A DNA stretch of 64,000 bases from Curtobacterium sp. MCSS17_015 (GTDB lineage Bacteria; Actinomycetota; Actinomycetes; Actinomycetales; Microbacteriaceae), in NCBI RefSeq assembly GCF_003234265.2, contig NZ_CP126256.1:992001-1056000 (forward strand), read 5' to 3'. The notes below the pieces were generated by a model. The model searched no databases. It saw only the letters and a list, made by a program, of their open reading frames with translations, and was not told the origin of the DNA. The translations under genes were made by a program, and so were the position numbers. Shown here one piece after another: positions 55,509-64,000 of this stretch (positions are counted from its first letter, which is position 1; every line of letters starts with the position of its first letter).

Positions 55509-57229
55509 GCCCCCGCGGACGCCGCGCGCTGGTCGGCACGCCGAAGGCGGGCGGAGGTGCCGGCGCCGCGCTGGCCGGGGCCGCGCTGCCCGGCGTCGGT
55601 CTGCCGGGGGTCGGTGCGGTCAGGGCCGACGCGCTCAGCCGCGGAGCGGGGCTGCCGGAACCCCCGCCGACCCGCACGATCGTCCTCTGGTGCCCGGACT
55701 GGCCCGTCATCGCGGCCGCCCGGGCTGCCGGAACGCCACCGGAGCAGCCGTTCGCCCTCATCGCCAAGGGCCTGGTCTTCGCCAGCTCCGCTTCAGCACG
55801 GCAGGTCGGGGTGGTCCGGGGGTTGCGCGTGCGGGAAGCGCAGGCGCGCTGCACCGACCTCGTCACGCAGCCCTACGACGACGCACTCGACCACCGTGCG
55901 TTCGAGCCGGTCATCCGCGCGATCGAGGCGGCCGCACCCGGGGTCGAGGTCCTGCGTCCCGGCACGATCGCGCTCCGAGCCCGCGGTCCGGCGCGCTACC
56001 ACGGTGGCGAACGGGCGGCGGCGACGATCCTGGCGGGCATCGCGGCCGACCACGGTGCGCCGGGGGTCCGAGCCGGGGTGGCCGACACCCCGTTCGCCGC
56101 CGAACAGGCCGCACGGGCACGACCTCGGCGTCCCGGGGAGCGCGTCCGGATGGTACCGGTGGGCGGATCGGCGGAGTTCCTCGCCCCGTTGCCGCTCAGT
56201 GTGCTCGGCGATCCCGACCTCGCGATGGTGCTCGGCCGACTCGGGATCGCGACGCTCGGGGACTTCGCCGCGCTCACCGACGAACAGGTGCGCGACCGGT
56301 TCGGCGTCCCCGGTGCGTTCCTGCACCGACTCGCCGGCGGGCGCGACCCCCGAGAGGTCTCCGCGCGTGAGGTCCCGCCCGACCTCGAGGTCCAGGCGTC
56401 CTTCGAACCACCCCTCGACCGTGCCGACCAGATCGCCTTCGCCTTCCGCCGCTCCGCTGACGAGTTCGCCGCGAAGCTCCGCGCAGCCGGGCTCGTCGCG
56501 ACGACGATCCGGGTCGGCATCGTCGACGAGCGGGACGTCCTGCTCGAACGGGTGTGGGCGCACCCACGGTGGTTCGACGCCGCTGACGTGGTGGACCGGG
56601 TGCGCTGGCAGCTCGCGGGCGGGGTCGACCCCACGGGGCTCGAGGCACCGGTCACCACGGTCGTGCTCGAACCCGTCGCCGTGGACGACGTCGCGAACCA
56701 CGAGCGGGGACTCTGGGGCTCCGGGCCGGACGAACGGGTGCACCACGGACTGGCCCGGGTGCAGGGCATGGTCGGACACGACGGCGTCGTCACCCCCCGG
56801 ATCGGCGGCGGTCGCACGCTCGCCGAGCGCATCGTGCTCGTGCCGTGGGGCGACGCGCCGGCCGGGGGTGAACGCGCCCTCGCGGTGGTCCGGGACCGTC
56901 CGTGGCCCGGCAAGCTGCCCGGGCCGCCGCCGGCGACGGTCCTCGAGCGCCCCCGGCCGGTGGACGTCGTCACGGCGGACGGCGGCGCGGTGGACGTCGA
57001 CGACCGGGGTGCCCTGACCGGGGAACCCGGACGGTTCCGCTCCGACGGTGACCGCGGTGGGCGGTTCGCGCCGGTCACGGCGTGGGCGGGGCCGTGGCCG
57101 CTCGTCGTGCGGTGGTGGGAGTCGGGCGGACGGCGACTGCACCGCCTGCAACTCGTCGACGCCGAGGGGCGGGCGTGGTACCTGGTCCTCGCCGACCACC
57201 GCTGGTGGGCAGAGGCGATCGCGACGTGA
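55505..57229 (+). CDS. imuB: ImuB, Y-family polymerase-like mutasome adaptor
   Basis: 574 aa from GTG overlapping imuA. The Y-family pattern (TIVLWCPDWPVIAAARAAG, VRGLRVREAQARC, RVRMVPVGGS, IATLGDFAALTDEQV) is clear. The polymerase catalytic acidic residues are not seen: the first Asp sits in WCPDWP rather than DxD, and the SxDE site is replaced by VEVLRPGTIAL. ImuB is generally polymerase-inactive and recruits DnaE2 through the beta clamp. The C-terminal position of the expected QLxLW clamp motif reads HERGLW. It is followed by dnaE2. Confidence 0.9.
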   Translation: MSPRGRRALVGTPKAGGGAGAALAGAALPGVGLPGVGAVRADALSRGAGLPEPPPTRTIVLWCPDWPVIAAARAAGTPPEQPFALIAKGLVFASSASARQVGVVRGLRVREAQARCTDLVTQPYDDALDHRAFEPVIRAIEAAAPGVEVLRPGTIALRARGPARYHGGERAAATILAGIAADHGAPGVRAGVADTPFAAEQAARARPRRPGERVRMVPVGGSAEFLAPLPLSVLGDPDLAMVLGRLGIATLGDFAALTDEQVRDRFGVPGAFLHRLAGGRDPREVSAREVPPDLEVQASFEPPLDRADQIAFAFRRSADEFAAKLRAAGLVATTIRVGIVDERDVLLERVWAHPRWFDAADVVDRVRWQLAGGVDPTGLEAPVTTVVLEPVAVDDVANHERGLWGSGPDERVHHGLARVQGMVGHDGVVTPRIGGGRTLAERIVLVPWGDAPAGGERALAVVRDRPWPGKLPGPPPATVLERPRPVDVVTADGGAVDVDDRGALTGEPGRFRSDGDRGGRFAPVTAWAGPWPLVVRWWESGGRRLHRLQLVDAEGRAWYLVLADHRWWAEAIAT

Positions 57230-57242
57230 AGGACGGACACTG

Positions 57243-60200
57243 ATGGGCTACAGCAACCCGCCGATCCCGTGGTCGCAGTTCGAGCACGCCCTGTCCGACA
57301 AGCGGAGTCCCGGCACGACCCCCGAGGGCGACGGCGGCGACAGTCCGGCCTGGTCTCGGAAGCGCGCGCCGTACCGCCCGACGGACGTCGCCGCGCCGGA
57401 CGCGCCGCCCGCCGTGCCGTACGCCGAACTCCACGCGCACTCCACCTTCAGCTTCCTGGACGGTGCGAGCCCACCGGAACACCTGTTGGAAGAGGCCGCA
57501 CGCCTGGGCCTGCACGGCCTGGCGATCACCGACCACGACGGCTTCTACGGTGCTGCGCGGATGGCCGAGGTCGCCGAGACGTACCCGAGTGTCACCACCG
57601 TCTACGGTGCCGAACTGTCCCTCGGGCTGACCGAACCCCAGAACGGCGTCCCGGACCCGGAGGGTTCGCACCTGCTGCTCCTGGCCGACGGGCAGGACGG
57701 GTACCACCGGATGGCCGGCGCGGTGACGGCCGCGCACCTCGCCGCCGGTTCCGAGAAAGGGCGTCCCCGCTACGACCTCGACGACCTCGCGGAGCGGTCC
57801 GGTGGGCGCTGGCGGGTGCTCACCGGCTGTCGGAAGGGCACCGTCAGACAGGCCCTCGAACGCGACGGGGAGAGCGCTGCCGAGCGGGCACTCCGGGCAC
57901 TGCTGGACCGGTTCGGCACCGGGGCCGTCGTCGTGGAACTCTCCGACCACGGCGGTCCGCTCGACAGTGCCCGGAACGACGTCCTCGCCGCGCTCGCCGC
58001 CCGGCACGCGCTGCCGGTCGTGGCGACCGGGAACGTGCACTACGCGACCCCCGACCGGTTCCCGGTGGCGACCGCACTGGCCGCTGTCCGGGCCCGGCGC
58101 AGTCTCGACGAGATCGACGGGTGGCTGCCGGCCGCCGACACCGCGCACCTGCGCTCGGGCGCCGAGATGGCCCGGCGGTTCGCCCGGTGGCCGGGTGCCG
58201 TCGAGCAGAGCGTGGTGCTCGCCGACGAACTCGGCTTCCAGCTGAAGACGGCGAAGCCCGGGCTGCCCGACCTCGACGTGCCCGAGGGCCACACGCCGAT
58301 GAGTTGGCTCCGGGAACTCACCTGGCGAGGAGCCCGTCGGTTCTACCCCGGCGACGCGGACGGTGTCGACGCCCACAAGCGGGAACGCATCGAACGCGAA
58401 CTGGCGGTCATCGAGGACAAGGGGTTCCCCGGGTACTTCCTCATCGTGCGGGACATGGTGCAGTACGCCCGCGGGCGGGGGATCCTGTGCCAGGGTCGGG
58501 GCTCGGCCGCGAACTCGGCGGTCTGCTACCTGCTCGAGATCACCGCCGTCGACTCGATCCGGTACGGGCTGCCGTTCGAACGGTTCCTGTCGGCCATGCG
58601 CGACGAGGAACCCGACATCGACGTCGACTTCGACTCCGACCGGCGGGAAGAGGTCATCCAGTACGTCTACGACAAGTACGGCCGGTTCAACGCGGCGCAG
58701 GTCGCGAACGTCATCACCTACCGGCCGAAGGGGGCCGTGCGGGACATGGCGAAGGCACTCGGCCACAGCCCCGGCCAGCAGGACGCCTGGTCGAAGCAGG
58801 TCGAACGGTGGGGGTCGGTCACCGAGAGCCAGGACCACGACATCCCGGAGCCGGTGGTCGACCTGGCCCAGCAGGTCCTCGGGTTCCCGCGGCACCTCGG
58901 CATCCACTCCGGCGGGATGGTCCTGACCGACCGGCCGGTGGGCGAGGTCGTGCCGATCGAGCACGCCCGGATGGACGGTCGGACCGTGCTGCAGTGGGAC
59001 AAGGACGACTGCGCCTACATGGGACTCGTCAAGTTCGACATGCTCGGGCTCGGCATGCTCGCCGCCCTGCAGTACTCGTTCGACCTGGCCGCCGAGCACT
59101 GCGGGGAGCGGTGGGACATGCACTCCATCCCGAAGGAGGAGCAGGGCGTCTACGACCAGCTCTGCCGGGCCGACACGATCGGCGTCTTCCAGGTCGAGTC
59201 CCGAGCGCAGATGGGCACGCTGCCCCGGCTGCTGCCGCGTCGGTTCTACGACCTGGTGATCGAGGTCGCCCTCGTACGTCCCGGGCCGATCCAGGGCGGC
59301 GCGGTGCACCCGTACATCCGTCGACGCACCGGTGAGGAACCGGTGACCTACATCCACCCCGCTCTCGAACCGGTGCTGGAACGGACGCTCGGGGTGCCGC
59401 TGTTCCAGGAGCAGCTCATGCAGATGGCCATCGCCGTCGGCAACTGCTCCGGCGATGACGCCGACCTGCTCCGGCGGGCGATGGGGTCCAAGCGCGGCCT
59501 CGAGAAGATCGACCGGCTGCGCGAGAAGCTCTACCGGGGGATGGCGGAGAACGACATCCACGGCGAGGACGCCGACGCCATCTACGCCAAGATCCAGGCG
59601 TTCGCGAACTTCGGCTTCGCGGAGAGCCACTCGATCAGCTTCGCGCTCATCGTCTACGCCAGCGCCTGGATGCGGTTGCACTACCCGGGCGCGTTCCTGG
59701 CGGCGCTGCTCCGGGCACAGCCGATGGGGTTCTACTCGCCGCAGACCCTCGTCGCCGATGCCAGACGGCACGGTGTGCGGGTGCTCCGGCCGGACATCCT
59801 GCGGTCGGAGGTCGATGCGACGCTCGAGCCGATCGAGGGTCGGACGGACACGGACACGGACACGGACGCGGCCACGGCAGACGCGGCCACCGCCGGCGGG
59901 CCCACGGCAGGCGGACACGACGCGTGCCTCGCCACCGAACAGCCACCGGTGCTGCCCTTCGACCGGGATGCTCCGGACGACACCGCCGACCACCGTCGCG
60001 ACGGCGCCTTCGCCGTGCGGCTGGGACTCGCCGAGGTGGCGTCGCTCGGTCGCCGGAGCGCTGAGCGGATCGTCGCCGAACGCCGCGCGAACGGCCCGTT
60101 CACGGACATGTCCGACCTCGCCCGTCGGGTCGGCCTCACGACCGCGCAGCTCGAGGCGCTCGCGGCCGCGGACGCGTTCGAGTCACTCGGGATCGACCGA

Positions 60201-60713
60201 CGTGGTGGGATGTGGTCGGCGGCACAGGCGGCGGCGGAACGGCCCGACCAGCTGCCGGACACGCAGGTCGTCGTGCAACCGCCGCTGTTCGGGCAGATGA
60301 CGAGCGGTGACGTCCTCATCGCGGACATGTGGTCCACGGGGATGTCCACCGACGACCACCCCGTCGGGCACCTCCGCGAGCGGTTGTCGGCGCGGGGTGT
60401 GCTCAGCGTCGAGGACACCCGGACGGCGGAGACCGGTCGGCGCGTGGAGGTCGGCGGCATCGTGACGCACCGGCAGCGTCCCGCGACGGCATCGGGGATC
60501 ACCTTCCTCAACGTCGAGGACGAGTCCGGCCTGGTGAACGTGATCTGCAGCGTCGGGGTGTGGGGGCGGTACCGACGGGTGGCGCGGGAGTCCCCGGCGG
60601 TCATCGTGCGGGGCATCCTCGAGCGGTCGCCGGACGGGGTGGTCAACCTCGTCGCGGACCGGATCGAGCACCTACCGCTCGCCGTCCGGACCCGGTCGCG
60701 GGACTTCCAGTGA
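57243..60713 (+). CDS. dnaE2: Error-prone DNA polymerase DnaE2 (ImuC)
   Basis: 1156 aa from ATG at 57243, with GAAGGA upstream. The N-terminal PHP domain starts YAELHAHSTFSFLDGAS and has ITDHDGFYGA. The catalytic triad of the polymerase III alpha fold is at D458, D460 and D462 (DIDVDFDSDRREEVIQYVY). The fingers and helix-hairpin region continue with GFAESHSISFALIVYASAWM, and an OB-fold (EVGGIVTHRQRPATASGITF) lies near the C-terminus. It copies damaged DNA with low fidelity under SOS control. It completes the imuA-imuB-dnaE2 cassette. Confidence 0.96.
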   Translation: MGYSNPPIPWSQFEHALSDKRSPGTTPEGDGGDSPAWSRKRAPYRPTDVAAPDAPPAVPYAELHAHSTFSFLDGASPPEHLLEEAARLGLHGLAITDHDGFYGAARMAEVAETYPSVTTVYGAELSLGLTEPQNGVPDPEGSHLLLLADGQDGYHRMAGAVTAAHLAAGSEKGRPRYDLDDLAERSGGRWRVLTGCRKGTVRQALERDGESAAERALRALLDRFGTGAVVVELSDHGGPLDSARNDVLAALAARHALPVVATGNVHYATPDRFPVATALAAVRARRSLDEIDGWLPAADTAHLRSGAEMARRFARWPGAVEQSVVLADELGFQLKTAKPGLPDLDVPEGHTPMSWLRELTWRGARRFYPGDADGVDAHKRERIERELAVIEDKGFPGYFLIVRDMVQYARGRGILCQGRGSAANSAVCYLLEITAVDSIRYGLPFERFLSAMRDEEPDIDVDFDSDRREEVIQYVYDKYGRFNAAQVANVITYRPKGAVRDMAKALGHSPGQQDAWSKQVERWGSVTESQDHDIPEPVVDLAQQVLGFPRHLGIHSGGMVLTDRPVGEVVPIEHARMDGRTVLQWDKDDCAYMGLVKFDMLGLGMLAALQYSFDLAAEHCGERWDMHSIPKEEQGVYDQLCRADTIGVFQVESRAQMGTLPRLLPRRFYDLVIEVALVRPGPIQGGAVHPYIRRRTGEEPVTYIHPALEPVLERTLGVPLFQEQLMQMAIAVGNCSGDDADLLRRAMGSKRGLEKIDRLREKLYRGMAENDIHGEDADAIYAKIQAFANFGFAESHSISFALIVYASAWMRLHYPGAFLAALLRAQPMGFYSPQTLVADARRHGVRVLRPDILRSEVDATLEPIEGRTDTDTDTDAATADAATAGGPTAGGHDACLATEQPPVLPFDRDAPDDTADHRRDGAFAVRLGLAEVASLGRRSAERIVAERRANGPFTDMSDLARRVGLTTAQLEALAAADAFESLGIDRRGGMWSAAQAAAERPDQLPDTQVVVQPPLFGQMTSGDVLIADMWSTGMSTDDHPVGHLRERLSARGVLSVEDTRTAETGRRVEVGGIVTHRQRPATASGITFLNVEDESGLVNVICSVGVWGRYRRVARESPAVIVRGILERSPDGVVNLVADRIEHLPLAVRTRSRDFQ

Positions 60714-60716
60714 CAC

Positions 60717-60795
60717 GGACGCGGTCAGGACGGACGCGGTCAGACGGACGCGGGCAGACGGACGCGGGCAGGACGGATGCAGGCAGGACGGGCAC
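60717..60795 (+). repeat. Imperfect 14-15 bp tandem repeat downstream of dnaE2
   Basis: Units built around GGACGCGG(T/G)CAGAC begin near 60717, 60732, 60746, 60760 and 60775, with a degenerate sixth at ~60790. The array lies between dnaE2 and the convergent kinase gene. It is a short minisatellite, not CRISPR-like (no long spacers). Confidence 0.75.
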
Positions 60796-60849
60796 ACCGG
60801 CCGTGCCGTCACGAGGGGGACGCCCCCAGGAACACCGGCCGACAGCGGC

Positions 60850-62508
60850 TCAGTGCGCTGCCCGCACCTCCGGCGCTCCTCGCACCTCCGGCACCCGCAC
60901 CGTCACCTCGAGACCACCGGCCGGCAGGTTGCGGAGGGAGGCCGAGCCTCCCGCCCGTTCCGCGACCGCGCGCACGATCGCGAGTCCGAGGCCGGACCCG
61001 CCCGGCATCGGGATCCCGCCGGTCGCCGGGTCCGGGTCGCGGCGCGAGGTGCGGGCTTCGTCGGGCCGGGTGAAGCGGTCGAACGCGACGGGCACGAACG
61101 ACTCCGGCACGCCGGGCCCGTCGTCGGTGACCCGCAGCACGCCCTCGCCGGGGGTCGCCCGCCACGTGACGAGCACGGTGCCGCCGCGGGGGAGCGCAGC
61201 GACCGCGTTCCCGGCGGTGTTCGTGACGAGCTGCGCCATCCCCCCGGTGTCGAGCCGGTACCGCGGCTCGTCGGGACCGGGACCGGGACCGGAACCGGAA
61301 CCGGAACCGGAACCCGAACGGGAACCCGAGCCGGAGCCGCTCCCGTCGGGGCCGTCGACCGGAACCGGCGGCTCGAGTTCGAAGTCGACGGTGACGTCCT
61401 TCGCGCTCGCGATGAGCCGGACCCGGTCGACGGCGGCCATCACCTCGTCACCGAGGTCGGACCAGGACGTGGCGGACTGCGGCGCACCGTCGGCGGCACG
61501 GCGTTCCGACTCCTCGATGCGGGACAGCGTGAGCAGGTCGTTCGCCAGTCGGGAGAGCCGGGCGACGCTGTTCTTCGCACGCTCGATGTGCGCGGCGAGG
61601 GCACGCGCGTCGCCACGGTCGAGGGCGGCGAGGTCGAGCTGCGTGGTGAGGATCGCGAGCGGGGTACGGAGCTCGTGGCTGGCGTCCGACACCATCTGCC
61701 GTTCGCGCTCGGTGGCCTGCCGCGTCCGGGCGAGGAAGGCGTTGAGGGTGGTCGCGAGTGACGCGAGCTCGTCCTGCGCCGGCCCGACCGGCAGTTCGGC
61801 ACGCTCCGAGGCGACGGAGAGTCGGTCGGCCTCGCGGCGCATCCGGTTGACCGGTCGGAGGGCGGTGGTGGCGAGCACCCACGACGCGACGCCGAAGGCC
61901 AGGAGGATCGCCAACCCGGTGAACGACAGGGTGGTGGTGAGCTCGTCGACGACGATCGCCTCGGCCTGCGAGTTGCGGGCGGCGACCACGGTCCACCGTC
62001 CGGCCTGGTTGACCGGGTGTTCGACGACCACACGGTACTGGGACCCGCCGAGCTCGACCACCGAGGTGCCCGCCGGCGTCGTGCGGAGGCTGCCGAGCGA
62101 CTGTTCGAGCCGGCGGGGCATCGAGGAGAGGGTGATGTCGCCGGTGGGGGAGACGACGGCGACGAACTGGGCGTTGCCGGGCGGCGAGAGGTTCGGGTCG
62201 CTGTCCACCTCGAGCGTGGCGACGTACGGGTCGGTGTCGGCGTCGAGCAGGGTCTCGGTGGCACTCGCGACGACGTTGACGACCTGCAGACGCATCACGA
62301 GCACGAGCAGCGCGATGACGACGGCCGCGATCACGGTCGACCCGATGGTGATCCGGGCACGGAGGGACAGCGACCGCAGGGACAGCGACCGCGACGACGA
62401 CGGACGCGACGTCCGCAGCCACCTGGTCCCCGGCCCACGGCGCCACCCCGGAGCCCCGCGCGACCCTGGAGTCCGTCGCGCCGTCTCCCCGTCGTCCGAC
62501 CGCATCAC
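60850..62508 (-). CDS. Two-component sensor histidine kinase
   Basis: 552 aa from GTG at 62508; an ATG one codon later is equally likely. A basic N-terminus precedes the first helix (TIGSTVIAAVVIALLVLVM). A ~140-residue extracytoplasmic sensor with no recognised fold leads to the second helix (TTLSFTGLAILLAFGVASWVL), a HAMP-type linker and HisKA with H278 (SDASHELRTPLAIL). The ATPase has LVTNTAGNAVAAL (N box), DDGPGVPE (G1) and GSGLGLAIV (G2). A Gly/Ser-rich insertion lies just before the N box. It phosphorylates the response regulator encoded 7 bp upstream. Confidence 0.94.
   Translation of the reverse strand: MMRSDDGETARRTPGSRGAPGWRRGPGTRWLRTSRPSSSRSLSLRSLSLRARITIGSTVIAAVVIALLVLVMRLQVVNVVASATETLLDADTDPYVATLEVDSDPNLSPPGNAQFVAVVSPTGDITLSSMPRRLEQSLGSLRTTPAGTSVVELGGSQYRVVVEHPVNQAGRWTVVAARNSQAEAIVVDELTTTLSFTGLAILLAFGVASWVLATTALRPVNRMRREADRLSVASERAELPVGPAQDELASLATTLNAFLARTRQATERERQMVSDASHELRTPLAILTTQLDLAALDRGDARALAAHIERAKNSVARLSRLANDLLTLSRIEESERRAADGAPQSATSWSDLGDEVMAAVDRVRLIASAKDVTVDFELEPPVPVDGPDGSGSGSGSRSGSGSGSGSGPGPGPDEPRYRLDTGGMAQLVTNTAGNAVAALPRGGTVLVTWRATPGEGVLRVTDDGPGVPESFVPVAFDRFTRPDEARTSRRDPDPATGGIPMPGGSGLGLAIVRAVAERAGGSASLRNLPAGGLEVTVRVPEVRGAPEVRAAH
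61273..61340 (-). repeat. GGAACC-type hexanucleotide repeat in kinase gene
   Basis: About ten imperfect hexamers (GGGACC, GGAACC, GAGCCG types) encode alternating Gly/Ser and Gly/Pro residues (GSGSGSRSGSGSGS) between the HisKA linker and the N box. Gain or loss of units keeps the frame. Confidence 0.82.
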
Positions 62509-62515
62509 GCGGTCG

Positions 62516-63193
<678 letters not shown>

Positions 63194-63318
63194 CTGGACC
63201 TCCTGCGACCATCGTGGCATCGAACACGGACCGTGTGGGCGGATCCGGCTGCGCGACGCCTGAGCAGCGTCACAGCCCGCTGCTGCCGAGCTGCGGTCAG
63301 TGGACACCCGAGACTGAC

Positions 63319-63351
63319 GGGTACTGACAGTACCCCCGTCGTTGCTATGCT
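63319..63351 (+). promoter_or_regulatory. Promoter with overlapping palindromic operator
   Basis: CTGACA (63324-63329), 16-bp spacer, TATGCT (63346-63351). The perfect palindrome GGGTACTG-A-CAGTACCC (63319-63335) covers the -35 element, so a bound regulator would block the promoter of the gene at 63400. Confidence 0.72.
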
Positions 63352-63399
63352 CCGCCTCGGACGCTGTACCCGACAGACCGTCCTGTACTTGGGGGCACG

Positions 63400-63717
63400 A
63401 TGCACGACCCGGACCTTCCGGAGATCGTCCGCCTGCGCGCCGAACTCGACGCCGCCTGGAAGGGCGTCGTCAGCCTCGGCTCGTCGGACGGACCACACCG
63501 CGACCGCGTGGTCGCCTACCTGCGCACGGCCGTGCCGGACAGCGCGGGTCGAGCGGCACGGACCGCCGGACAGGAGGCCGTGGTCGCCGAGATCCGCCGG
63601 TTCGCCGACGTCGAGGTGGTCACCTCCGACCCGACCTGGCCGGCGTCCGAAGTGTGGGTCGACGTGCTGGCGACCGCGGTCGAGGCCGCGAACGCAGCGG
63701 GCGAACCCGTCCGCTGA
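63400..63717 (+). CDS. Small conserved hypothetical protein
   Basis: 105 aa starting MHDPDLPEIVRLRAELDAAW. Predicted mostly helical and soluble (GRAARTAGQEAVVAEIRRFA, VDVLATAVEAANAAGEPV), without cysteine or membrane segment. No family was recognised. It has a good promoter overlapped by a palindrome and is divergent from the two-component genes, so it may be a target of a nearby regulator; which one is not known. Confidence 0.6.
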   Translation: MHDPDLPEIVRLRAELDAAWKGVVSLGSSDGPHRDRVVAYLRTAVPDSAGRAARTAGQEAVVAEIRRFADVEVVTSDPTWPASEVWVDVLATAVEAANAAGEPVR

Positions 63718-63762
63718 AACGCCCGTCGGCCGTCCGCGCTCGTCGTCAGCGCCCGTCGGGCG

Positions 63763-64000
63763 TCAGTCGTCCTCGCCGAGGATCTCCTCACGCACCCGTC
63801 GGACGTCCTCGAGCAGGGCACCGATGAGCACCCAGTGTCGGGAGTTCGGGCGGACCACCTCGAGCGGTGCCGTCAACGCGTGCTCGAGGTCCGTGTCGTC
63901 CTGCCCGTCGGCGAGCTCGCCCGGCGTCAGGCGCGCGGACTCCACCTGCGCGCCGAGACGACGGACGTCCGCGCCGATCCGGGCGACCTCGGTGGCGATC
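63763..64000 (-). CDS. C-terminal fragment of a hypothetical protein, truncated by window edge
   Basis: The frame is open from base 64000 to the stop at 63763. The visible ~78 residues include RIGADVRRLGAQVESARLTP, LEHALTAPLEVVRPNSRHW and EDVRRVREEILGEDD. It looks like a helical, possibly coiled-coil C-terminus. The GTG at 63945 is unlikely to be the start. No function can be assigned. Confidence 0.6.
   Translation of the reverse strand, partial: IATEVARIGADVRRLGAQVESARLTPGELADGQDDTDLEHALTAPLEVVRPNSRHWVLIGALLEDVRRVREEILGEDD

Noticed and set aside
57075..59993. A 972-codon minus-strand frame opposite dnaE2
   Set aside because: It is the reverse shadow of catalytic DnaE2 sequence and has no family pattern.
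60717..60795. Possible CRISPR array
   Set aside because: Units are 14-15 bp, imperfect and without unique spacers, and no cas gene is nearby.
63738..63765. Convergent terminator between the genes at 63400 and 63763
   Set aside because: CGCCCG-T-CGGGCG has too small a loop and is really a pair of similar direct repeats.

Overview
The window is a chromosomal stretch of a high-GC actinobacterium, most likely family Microbacteriaceae and probably Curtobacterium or a close relative. This is inferred from the very GC-rich third codon positions, frequent GTG and TTG starts, short ATGA/GTGA overlaps between co-directional genes, and the housekeeping order tig-clpP1-clpP2-clpX and ileS-folC-ndk-rne-rplU-rpmA-obgE-proB-proA-nadD-rsfS. 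No insertion sequence, prophage, integrase or CRISPR array was seen.

Region by region. (1) 1-4620: the end of a GH38 alpha-mannosidase, a secreted EndoH-like GH18 enzyme and a GH92 mannosidase, together a high-mannose N-glycan degradation locus. (2) 4621-9157: small regulated units. These are an alpha/beta hydrolase with its TetR repressor and an operator over the promoter, small membrane proteins, two overlapping GNAT acetyltransferases, and a membrane protein with a winged-helix regulator behind a perfect inverted repeat. (3) 9177-10610: an SGNH-like protein, tRNA-Gly, a small membrane protein and tRNA-Pro. (4) 10647-16487: trigger factor and the ClpP1/ClpP2/ClpX protease, with a CopC/YcnI copper pair on the opposite strand. 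(5) 16507-22328: M3 peptidase, TetR regulator, a small conserved protein and valS. (6) 22583-30073: MFS transporter, an oligopeptide-type ABC transporter and a divergent TetR gene. (7) 30204-31993: a membrane-anchored unknown and a CDF metal transporter.

(8) 32025-37941: a T-box riboswitch controlling an IleRS2-type ileS, then folC, a DUF4233 protein and ndk. (9) 37960-39569: a DsbA-like and VKOR pair for disulfide formation. (10) 39570-51706: RNase E/G with a long leader, ribosomal proteins L21/L27 behind an unusual leader, obgE, proB, proA, nadD, a disordered membrane-anchored protein and rsfS. (11) 51822-60713: tRNA-Ala, galM-like epimerase, pabB-like synthase, then the imuA-imuB-dnaE2 mutagenesis cassette behind two perfect LexA boxes. 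(12) 60850-64000: a two-component system, a small unknown gene with a palindrome-overlapped promoter, and a gene fragment running off the window.

The most unusual items are three tandem GNRA-tetraloop hairpins in the rplU leader, an RNase E/G that lacks the zinc-link cysteines, the doubled LexA boxes in front of the mutasome cassette, and several palindromic operators that can be matched to adjacent regulators.
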